A stretch of DNA of 64,000 bases from an uncultured Lachnospiraceae bacterium. GTDB lineage: Bacteria; Bacillota; Clostridia; Lachnospirales; Lachnospiraceae. Shown in pieces: positions 36,409 through 43,715 of the stretch. The stretch lies in NCBI GenBank assembly GCA_937920345.1, contig CALGVA010000055.1, positions 1 to 64,000 on the forward strand, read 5' to 3'. Position 1 is the first letter of the stretch; the number at the start of each line of letters is the position of its first letter. The translations under genes were made by a program, and so were the position numbers. The notes below the pieces were generated by a model. That model did no database searches. It had not been told where the DNA came from and was given only the letters and a program-made list of their open reading frames with translations.

Positions 36409-37761
36409 TCACGCCGCTTTCCCGCCCCTGATAAACGGATCCCGCCAGAACACCACCAGCAGTTCCGCCACCATAAAGCACCAGATCACGGGCTCGCATA
36501 TGATGACAGCCGTATAATGCATTCTGGGAATAAAAAACGCCGTGAACAGTATTTTACCGACCAGTTCGATCACACTGGACAGCACGGGCAGTATCTTCTG
36601 TCCAATCGCCTGCAGTGCTCTTCTTGTATTATTCAGTATCCCGAGTACAAAATAGAAAGGCGCCACCACCCGCAGATACCACGTGCCGTTACGCAAAAGC
36701 TCCGCCTCGTCAGAACCGGAGATCCACCGGATCATAGCCGGCGCAGACAGCCAGAGAATCACCGTGATCATGATCGTCACAACAGCAGCATACCGGTAAG
36801 AATATTTCATGCCCTTACGGATGCGCTCAGGCTGTTTCGCCCCGTAGTTCTGGGACACAAAGGTATTGACAGTCTGCGACATCGCCATAAAAGGCATCAT
36901 GCAGAAAGAATACAGTTTCCGCGCCGCCGTATGCGCGGCAATGGTGAGATATCCCAGCCCGTTAATGCCCGATTGCAGGATCACGCTGCCGGTGGAAACG
37001 AAGCACATCATGAAAGCCGACGACAGTCCCTGCGCCGTCATTTCCTGATACAAGGGCATATCAAACTTGAAATTCTCCTTTCGGGGTATCAGCGCCGGAA
37101 CCGATTTCGCAATATACACCAGACACAGCAGCACAGAAATGGCCTGCGCGATCACCGTCGCCTCCGCGGCACCGCCAAGTCCTCTGTCCAGATTCACGAT
37201 AAATACATAGTCCAGCACAATGTTGGATACGGATGACAAGATCAGAAAGACAAGCGGCATAAGACTGTTGCCGATCGCCCGCAGCAGTCCGGCGCAGAGA
37301 TTATAGGCAAACATCACCACCGTAAACCGCGTGATAATGAGAATATATTCGTATGCCTCCTCCATGATTTCCGGCGGTGTATGCAAAAGCAGCAGCAGCG
37401 GCCGCAGAATCACCTGCGACATCAAAGTAATCATCGTCACCACGACTGCACCGATCAGCACGGAAGCCGCGGCGGAATCCTTTAACAGCTTTCCGTCACG
37501 GGAGCCGAAACAGCGCGCCGCCACAATGGCAAGCCCGCTGCCAAACCCCAGTGCAAACCCGATCAGCAGATCATAGATCGGCGATGCCGCACCGATTGCC
37601 GCGAGCGCCGTTTCTCCTAAAGTACGCCCGACGATCAGCGTATCAATCGTATTATACAACTGTTGAAATAAGGTAGAGAAAAACATCGGAATCGCAAACC
37701 GTATCATCGGCATAAAAATATCTCCGGATAAAAAGTCTGCGTCTTTATATTTCTTGAACAT
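36409..37761 (-). CDS. MATE family efflux transporter
   Basis: A 450-residue, twelve-helix transporter starting at the ATG at 37761 behind GGAGAG. FFSTLFQQLYNTIDTLIVGR and ALAAIGAASPIYDLLIGFA are the MATE/DinF-type N-terminal half, with VNTFVSQNYGAKQPERIRKG the matching second half. Cation-driven export of drugs or metabolites is expected. It lies 72 nt after thiT on the same strand, so it may be partly under the TPP riboswitch. Confidence 0.92.
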   Translation of the reverse strand: MFKKYKDADFLSGDIFMPMIRFAIPMFFSTLFQQLYNTIDTLIVGRTLGETALAAIGAASPIYDLLIGFALGFGSGLAIVAARCFGSRDGKLLKDSAAASVLIGAVVVTMITLMSQVILRPLLLLLHTPPEIMEEAYEYILIITRFTVVMFAYNLCAGLLRAIGNSLMPLVFLILSSVSNIVLDYVFIVNLDRGLGGAAEATVIAQAISVLLCLVYIAKSVPALIPRKENFKFDMPLYQEMTAQGLSSAFMMCFVSTGSVILQSGINGLGYLTIAAHTAARKLYSFCMMPFMAMSQTVNTFVSQNYGAKQPERIRKGMKYSYRYAAVVTIMITVILWLSAPAMIRWISGSDEAELLRNGTWYLRVVAPFYFVLGILNNTRRALQAIGQKILPVLSSVIELVGKILFTAFFIPRMHYTAVIICEPVIWCFMVAELLVVFWRDPFIRGGKAA

Positions 37762-37833
37762 TATAAACTCTCCATTCTGTAACGCCTGCCGCCGGCACCG
37801 CAAGACAGGCGCCCGATGCCTGTATGAGAAACG

Positions 37834-38433
37834 TCATTCTTTCTGCCGGTCCGCTGTCTGTGTCGGTTCCCCGATCTTCTGGCTGGCAAACACCTGCCGC
37901 CGCAGCGCCGGAATCCTCTGCATAACACCGAGCACCGCCAGATCCACCGCCATGACAGCCAGTACCAGCACGCCGTTAAGCAGCATGGAATAGATCCATG
38001 GATTCACCATGGGCATTCCCAGAAACGTCTCCGGCATATACATGTACCAGATCAGTCCGCCGGACAGCGTCAGCGACACCCATCTTCCGAAGGAGCCCAG
38101 TACAGTTCCCCACAGCCAGCCGAGTTTCCTGCCGGAACCGAAACCGCACAGGAAGACGAGCGTATAAGCCGCCACATAGTCAAGCAGCATGGACTGCCAT
38201 GAAATCGCAATGCCGCCGCCCAGGAAATACTGCAGCACGCCATTGACAAAGCAGCATATCAGTGAATACCCGGTTCCCCAGCGCAGACAGTATACCAGAA
38301 TCGGCACCAGAGCCAGATCAATGGAACCTCCGAACGGAAAGCGGAATATCCGGAAATATCCCAGCACGGTCGCTGCCGCAATCATGATGGCGCCCTCTGT
38401 CAAAGCGCGGATTTTGTTGTTTTTTTGTGTCAT
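37834..38433 (-). CDS. thiT: Thiamine-specific ECF transporter S component
   Basis: A 199-residue, six-helix substrate-binding subunit starting at the ATG at 38433 (MTQKNNKIRALTEGAIM) behind GGAGG. FPFGGSIDLALVPILVYCLR and the GTGYSLICCFVNGVLQYFLG helix are the thiamine-pocket regions of ThiT. The TPP riboswitch upstream confirms the substrate class. It needs the shared EcfA/A'/T module, which is not in this window. The last 15 residues are polar and poorly conserved. Confidence 0.93.
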   Translation of the reverse strand: MTQKNNKIRALTEGAIMIAAATVLGYFRIFRFPFGGSIDLALVPILVYCLRWGTGYSLICCFVNGVLQYFLGGGIAISWQSMLLDYVAAYTLVFLCGFGSGRKLGWLWGTVLGSFGRWVSLTLSGGLIWYMYMPETFLGMPMVNPWIYSMLLNGVLVLAVMAVDLAVLGVMQRIPALRRQVFASQKIGEPTQTADRQKE

Positions 38434-38448
38434 AGTCGTTTCCTCCAT

Positions 38449-38487
38449 AAAAAAATGTACCGCATGCATTCAGGCATAACGCGGTAC
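38449..38487 (-). terminator. Riboswitch-controlled intrinsic terminator
   Basis: On the minus strand GTACCGC (38481-38487) pairs with GCGGTAC (38457-38463), with inner ATGC/GCAT, then ATTTTTTT (U-tract at 38449-38455). It ends 3 nt before the thiT ribosome binding site, as expected for TPP-triggered attenuation. Confidence 0.9.
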
Positions 38488-38561
38488 GAGAAAAAACGAC
38501 ACCTATAATATCAGGCACACGGCCACAGTCCGGCTCACGGTCGAACTGTGACGTCGAATAT

Positions 38562-38656
38562 TCTTCCTACGCCGGCATTACCCGGATCAGGTTCTAGGGA
38601 CCGGAGACGGCACTACGCCTCTGCATCTCAGCCGGACTTGCGTCCAGCGCCCCTGT
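38562..38656 (-). ncRNA. TPP (THI-box) riboswitch
   Basis: Read on the minus strand: the conserved ACAGGGGCGC start, GGCTGAGATG, the second arm AGAACCTGATCCGGGTAA and the final TGCCGGCGTAGGAA. All conserved TPP-contacting blocks are present and in order. It controls thiT about 130 nt downstream through the terminator at 38449-38487. Confidence 0.97.
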
Positions 38657-38682
38657 TATTCTGTTGCACTACGGTCTATTTA

Positions 38683-38711
38683 TATATACTACACTTTCGT
38701 ATTTTTGGCAA
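38683..38711 (-). promoter_or_regulatory. Promoter of the thiT riboswitch transcript
   Basis: TTGCCA (38706-38711), 17-nt spacer, TATATA (38683-38688) on the minus strand, about 25 nt before the riboswitch. The promoter lies between the riboswitch and the stop of the chemoreceptor gene. Confidence 0.65.
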
Positions 38712-38743
38712 GCCATGTATGTTTTTTGGATATAACCGTTTCG

Positions 38744-40501
38744 TTAAAAGGTCTCGAAAATAGAGATTCCTGTCTGCAGTGTCTCTGCGATTCTCTGATT
38801 CTCCTGCATTTGTCTGCTGATCGTCTCCATATCGCGCACCAGCCCCTGCGTGCTGGATGCCGCGCCGTTGACACCCTTGGCGCCCTCACCAATAGCAAGT
38901 GTTATGGAACCAATAGACGCTGCAATTTCATCCATGGTCTGTTTTAAGTCGTCCGTCTTATCCGTAAATTCGTTCATCACACCTTCTATGTAAGAAGCGC
39001 TCTCCCGATATTGCGCCCCGCTTTGGACAAAAGCCTCTAATTCCGGAAGTATGGACTCTTTCAGAAACGCGATCAGGTTATTTGCGTTGTCCGCCAGATT
39101 ATATACCGCGCCTGTCACAATCACGTTGGTATCCTGAATCCTGTTGGCAGCTTCCTTGCTGGATTCCGCCAACTGGCGGATCTCCTCCGCCACAACGCCG
39201 AATCCCCTGCCTGCTTCTCCGGCTCTCGCCGCCTCAATGGATGCATTCAGGGCCAGCAGATTAGTCTTACCGGAAATACTGAGAATATCATTGGTAAGAC
39301 TGTCAACCTGATCTACGTTTTTGCTGTCTTCAATCGCCTCATTCAGAACCGACAGAATCTCTGATATGCGGACACCGCTCTCCTCCATATAAGTCCTTGC
39401 ACGGGATTCCATCTGCGCCGCATTTGCACGCATCTGTTTCGTATAATCATTGATGTTGGTTGATTTTGAAGCAATTTCCTCTACCTCTGTCCGAACTGCC
39501 TCCGCACTCTGGTTAATGACACCTGCGGAAACGCCCACCTCATTCATGGTGGCTGCCAGTTCCTCCGTCACCGCAGACAGATCAGCCGCGCTGTCATTGG
39601 AATTTTTTACACTCTCCTGCACGCCCATGACAACATCTTCCATCCGGCGTGTATTCACGATGATCATCTTCAGAATCTCCTGCAGCTTGCCTATAAAAGT
39701 ATTGATCCCGCGTCCCAGATCGGCGATCTCATCATTTGTATTGATCGTGATACGCTGCGTAAGATCTCCTTTTCCCTGATCCAGTCCGGCAATGATGGCA
39801 CTGATCTCGCTCTTGGCGCCGGCCACGGGTCTGACCACGCGCCTGAGCACCATACGCAGCGCAATCATCAGGGCAAAAATACTGATCACCGCAATGATAC
39901 CGTTGATGAGAACCGCACTGTAATAGTCCCTGCGCAGATCCGCTCTGGCCGCTTCGGAACCGCTCCTTGCATTCTCATTCAAATCGGAAACAGCCTGCTG
40001 AATGTGATTCGAATACTGCGCGATCTCTCCGTTTGCCAGTTCAAAAGCCGCCTTATTATTACCGGCAGCGCTGTAACCGAACAAAGTCACGATAGCGTAT
40101 TTCAGGTTTTCATACTCCGATACGATCATCTCATAGTCTGCGGCTTCCTCCGCGGAGACAGTACGACCGTACGCTCCAAGCATATCATCCAGCAGCGCCT
40201 CCTCCGTGCGGACAGAATCCACCAGTGAGATCATCGTATCCAGATCCGTCGCTATGATATGGGATAATGCCAGCGAATGCAGTTTCTGCATTTCCCTTTG
40301 TATATTGCTCAAATCGGAAATACCGGTCATATAATCATCCGCGATCTTAGAAGCCGTGCTGTTTACATTCTGTATGTTGCGAACCGCTATAATATTAGAA
40401 GAAATACAGACAAAGCTCAGCACAAAGATCGGAATAAGTGTCAGAACTTTAATACTGATACGCGGTTTCATTTTTGCTGTTTGATTCTCTATATTTGCCA
40501 T
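38744..40501 (-). CDS. Methyl-accepting chemotaxis protein
   Basis: A 585-residue chemoreceptor. The ATG at 40501 (MANIENQTAKMKPRISIKVL) is preferred, with AAGGA upstream; an ATG two codons earlier is possible. Two helices (about 18-40 and 205-228) flank a four-helix-bundle outside domain of about 165 residues. A HAMP domain follows (RMVLRRVVRPVAGAKSEISA to INTFIGKLQE). The signalling domain includes the conserved tip (GLVRDMETI region precedes the end; EEIRQLAESSKEAANRIQDT marks the bundle). It is 74 nt downstream of an orphan solute-binding protein gene, suggesting the binding protein presents a ligand to it. Confidence 0.93.
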   Translation of the reverse strand: MANIENQTAKMKPRISIKVLTLIPIFVLSFVCISSNIIAVRNIQNVNSTASKIADDYMTGISDLSNIQREMQKLHSLALSHIIATDLDTMISLVDSVRTEEALLDDMLGAYGRTVSAEEAADYEMIVSEYENLKYAIVTLFGYSAAGNNKAAFELANGEIAQYSNHIQQAVSDLNENARSGSEAARADLRRDYYSAVLINGIIAVISIFALMIALRMVLRRVVRPVAGAKSEISAIIAGLDQGKGDLTQRITINTNDEIADLGRGINTFIGKLQEILKMIIVNTRRMEDVVMGVQESVKNSNDSAADLSAVTEELAATMNEVGVSAGVINQSAEAVRTEVEEIASKSTNINDYTKQMRANAAQMESRARTYMEESGVRISEILSVLNEAIEDSKNVDQVDSLTNDILSISGKTNLLALNASIEAARAGEAGRGFGVVAEEIRQLAESSKEAANRIQDTNVIVTGAVYNLADNANNLIAFLKESILPELEAFVQSGAQYRESASYIEGVMNEFTDKTDDLKQTMDEIAASIGSITLAIGEGAKGVNGAASSTQGLVRDMETISRQMQENQRIAETLQTGISIFETF

Positions 40502-40575
40502 GCTCATCCATCCTTCCCTCATACTGATCATCCATGTCAGAGCAGTTTACTGCGATGACACGCGATGCGTAAGTC

Positions 40576-41847
40576 CTATTCCGCCGTAGAAGCCGTGATA
40601 CCTGCTGTCAGATTATCCATCAATTCCTGCAGATCCATATCTTTCGGATTGCCGGCAATCATCGTATCTGCAAACTCTGTGCAGGCATTCCAGTACTTGT
40701 TACCCACACGCTGCAAATTCCCGTGATGTGACTGATCCAGAATCGCCTGTACGGCCGGAATCCGGGAAGCCGCATCCGAAGCCGCCGCTTTGTTATTGGC
40801 CGGCACCTGATTCTTCTGTACGAAACGCAGTGTCTGATTCTCCTCGTTCGTCAGCCAGTCCGCCAGTTTCATGGCCCAGTCCTTATGCGCAGAGTAAGCG
40901 TTTACTCCCATCATCTTATAGCCTGTGAAAGAGGACATCTGAATCTGCTGTCCGGCACAGGTAAACGTAGGGAGTTTCACCGCGCCATAGTCCTCGCCCC
41001 ATACCTCTTTGATCTGGGTGGCGTTCCAGGTACCGCTGACCCCGGCAATCACACTGCCCTCCTGTGCCTTGGCAATAAACTCTCCATCCGCATTACAGGA
41101 AAAAGCCGGACTGGCGGTAAAATTCAGAATAGACTGTGCAACGTCCACCCCTTTTACCGCACCCTCCGCATTATTCCAATTACAGTAATTGGTTATGCCG
41201 TCCTCATTGATGCCAAGCTCCAGTCCCGTCTGTCCGAAAAAAGCATACAGATACCAGCCGGAAGTGAGTTCCATGGAAATCTGCTTACCCGCACTCTCCG
41301 CCACGGCAAGAATGCCGTCCAGAGTCTTCACATCCTCCGGTGTAAAATAATTTTTATCATAATAAAGGAAATAGCCGTTGTCTGCCGTATAGGGAAATGC
41401 ATAGAGAGTCCCCTGATAGGACGCGGCGGCAATTGACTCCGCCACATTCGCGGACGAAACCGCCTCCGCATTGTCTACAGGCGCCAGAACCCCGGCTGCC
41501 ATCAGCCTTGAAAACTGATCGTCGGGAAAAGAAAACACATCCCCGGCACTGTGAATGTCACCCAGAATCATATCGCTCGTGCCGGAATCCGGCTGCGGCA
41601 CCAGACTGATTTCGAAATCCGCCTGGTCAGCATAGTGTTCCCTGAAAGAAGTGATCATCCCGTTCAACATGTCAAAATCGCTTTCCTCCGCCCAGACCGT
41701 CAAAGTTACCGGGCCGGTCTGCGCCGCCTCCGGTTCCTGCGTATTGACGCTCTGCGTCTGTCCATTGGTCGCTGTAGTGGAGCAGCCGGTCAAAATCGCA
41801 GCAGCAGCGACGGCACAGGCTCCCTGTTTCCAAAATATCTTTTTCAC
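40576..41847 (-). CDS. Extracellular solute-binding lipoprotein, family 1
   Basis: A 423-residue substrate-binding lipoprotein starting at the GTG at 41847 behind CGGAGG. The lipobox is AILTGC (Cys at about 22). TVWAEESDFDMLNGMITSFR begins the binding fold, and GVSGTWNATQIKEVWGEDYG and WLTNEENQTLRFVQKNQVPA are typical family 1 (sugar) motifs. No ABC permease or ATPase gene is adjacent. It is followed by a chemoreceptor gene, so a sensing role or a shared transporter is possible. The 200-nt upstream gap (41848-42049) holds TTGACA and AT-rich sequence. Confidence 0.92.
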   Translation of the reverse strand: MKKIFWKQGACAVAAAAILTGCSTTATNGQTQSVNTQEPEAAQTGPVTLTVWAEESDFDMLNGMITSFREHYADQADFEISLVPQPDSGTSDMILGDIHSAGDVFSFPDDQFSRLMAAGVLAPVDNAEAVSSANVAESIAAASYQGTLYAFPYTADNGYFLYYDKNYFTPEDVKTLDGILAVAESAGKQISMELTSGWYLYAFFGQTGLELGINEDGITNYCNWNNAEGAVKGVDVAQSILNFTASPAFSCNADGEFIAKAQEGSVIAGVSGTWNATQIKEVWGEDYGAVKLPTFTCAGQQIQMSSFTGYKMMGVNAYSAHKDWAMKLADWLTNEENQTLRFVQKNQVPANNKAAASDAASRIPAVQAILDQSHHGNLQRVGNKYWNACTEFADTMIAGNPKDMDLQELMDNLTAGITASTAE

Positions 41848-42049
41848 CTTTTCTGCCTCCGGTAATTTAATGTATATATTCTTGTCTGTACGATAGATAC
41901 CGTACTTCAGGTTTCAAACGACAATATAAGCATATTGCCGCTGTCAAAACCGTATTGATTTTACCATATTTCATCAAAAGATACAATAACCGCAGCGCCC
42001 ATGCAGCCCGTCCGCAAAACATAACAGAATAACCGCCACAGCCCGCATT

Positions 42050-43549
42050 TCAATCCTTCGTTATATATGGCAGACTCCCCGGATCGACCGTGCACTTCTT
42101 CCCCTGCCATGTGATCACAAGCGGCCGCAGCCCGTACTCGCTGATCCGGTACCCCTCGGCTGTCAGGACGACGGTAAACTCCGCCATGCCGCCCCTGACA
42201 CAGGATTTCTCCGCCTGCGCGCTGATATAGTTACCGATGGAATAATATACCAGCATCTCATGGCCGCTGTCATCCCGAAGCAGTTCACAGGGCTGCAGTG
42301 CATGCGGATGCGTGCCGACCGTCACATCCACCCCGCATTCCAGAAAAATCTGTGTCCATTTCTTCTGAAACGCATCCGGTTCCTCCGCGTACTCCGTCCC
42401 CCAATGGACAAAAACCGCCACGATATCACTTTCCGCCTTTGCCATACTGATATCCGTCCGGATCTGCTCCTCGTCCTCCAGCAGATGTACTGCGTTCGAA
42501 TTCTGTGCCGGAATCTGTATTCCGTTCGTGCCGTAGGTATAGTTCAGCAGCGCTATTCTGATCCCATTTCTGACAATGATGTCATATGGATGATATTCTA
42601 TCTCGCCAGCACCCTGTATCCCCACACATATGACGCCTGTGTCATCAAAAAAACGCTTCGTGAAATCAACACCTGTCATACCCTGATCCAGCGCGTGGTT
42701 TGTCGCACACGTGACCACATCAAATCCGGCATCCGATATGGACTCCCCCACCTGCACCGGCGTGCCGAACTGCGGATAACCGCCGTACCTCGCCGGGTCA
42801 TCCGTGAGCGGCGTCTCCTGATTAATGACAGATATGTCGCTTTGTGCAATGATATCTTCTATATTTTCATATAAAAAAGAAAAATCCCCATCATTATGTA
42901 AACCATATTGATAAATCGGCTCATGAATCAGATTGTCTCCAAACGCAACAAATGACACACTTGTCGCTTCCCTCGTAAATCCCCATGAGTCCCAGAACCA
43001 GCAAGTCAGTTCTCCTTTCCTGTCCGTTAGAAGCAGTCTGTTATCCGGTGCTCCCTTATCTTCTCTCCTGCCTGCATACGCTGCTCTGCTGCCTGCCCGA
43101 ATCTCACACACCTCAAACCCGATATCGGACGCCATCCATTTTGTCTTCACTTTTTCTCCGTTGCATTCATAGACGGCGATATGCTGCGACCACCTCTGTT
43201 CATCGCGCTCCACCCAGAACGGCCTGCTCCTGCCGTACTTTCCGATTCTCCAGCACAACAGGATCAGTTCGTCCTGCCCGTCATTGTCGATATCGTTTAC
43301 CTGCGCCTGCTGAACCTTAAGTCCTTTCGGGGAAGTCCAGATCACCTGATCATCCTTGCGTACCTGCACCCTTCTATGTGTAAGGACCGCCTCGTACTGC
43401 CCGGACGTATCCTGCAGCGTTCCGTTCTCCCACCCAATCCACCCCGGCAGAAAGACACCGCCTTGCCACAGCATATACAAAGCGGCGCCGGTACATACCA
43501 GCGCCATAATGCCATATAGGCATTTTCTGAGTTTTCGTCCCACATTCAT
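42050..43549 (-). CDS. CapA family protein with an FG-GAP-like N-terminus
   Basis: A 499-residue protein anchored by one N-terminal helix (about 10-30). Residues about 40-180 include VNDIDNDGQDELILLCWRIG, an FG-GAP/VCBS-like calcium site. The C-terminal 300 residues are a PGA_cap metallophosphatase-like domain: FVAFGDNLIHEPIYQYG, INQETPLTDDP, VTCATNHALDQG, FVHWGTEY and VGTHPHALQPCE. CapA relatives act in poly-gamma-glutamate or other envelope polymer synthesis, but most remain unassigned. No capBC genes are nearby. Confidence 0.87.
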   Translation of the reverse strand: MNVGRKLRKCLYGIMALVCTGAALYMLWQGGVFLPGWIGWENGTLQDTSGQYEAVLTHRRVQVRKDDQVIWTSPKGLKVQQAQVNDIDNDGQDELILLCWRIGKYGRSRPFWVERDEQRWSQHIAVYECNGEKVKTKWMASDIGFEVCEIRAGSRAAYAGRREDKGAPDNRLLLTDRKGELTCWFWDSWGFTREATSVSFVAFGDNLIHEPIYQYGLHNDGDFSFLYENIEDIIAQSDISVINQETPLTDDPARYGGYPQFGTPVQVGESISDAGFDVVTCATNHALDQGMTGVDFTKRFFDDTGVICVGIQGAGEIEYHPYDIIVRNGIRIALLNYTYGTNGIQIPAQNSNAVHLLEDEEQIRTDISMAKAESDIVAVFVHWGTEYAEEPDAFQKKWTQIFLECGVDVTVGTHPHALQPCELLRDDSGHEMLVYYSIGNYISAQAEKSCVRGGMAEFTVVLTAEGYRISEYGLRPLVITWQGKKCTVDPGSLPYITKD

Positions 43550-43622
43550 GATACATTTCCCAATCGTTCAAAAAGTAAAACCGTGCGGAGAATGCCTGCA
43601 TCCCGCATAGCTGTGTCACGCG

Positions 43623-43715
43623 GAGAAATGCACGTTTTTTTTGCATTTCTCTGGTATGAAGCTTTAGATTTTCTTAGGCAGCGTTCTTCAGATGCCTTAG
43701 AAAATCTCTTCATAC
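43623..43715 (-). repeat. Stop-codon-anchored structured element, copy C
   Basis: Minus-strand reading starts with the last base of the DUF3160 TAG stop: the outer stem GTATGAAG (43708-43715) pairs with CTTCATAC (43654-43661). Inside, TGCCTAAGAAAATCT-type arms (43693-43707 with 43666-43680) pair at 14 of 15 positions. The second hairpin is GAGAAATGCA/TGCATTTCTC (43642-43651 with 43623-43632). A lone GGAGAATGCC lies just beyond at 43587-43596. Confidence 0.85.

Noticed and set aside
38449..38487. T-box antiterminator
   Set aside because: No specifier loop or T-box sequence; the upstream element is a clear TPP riboswitch and this is its terminator.
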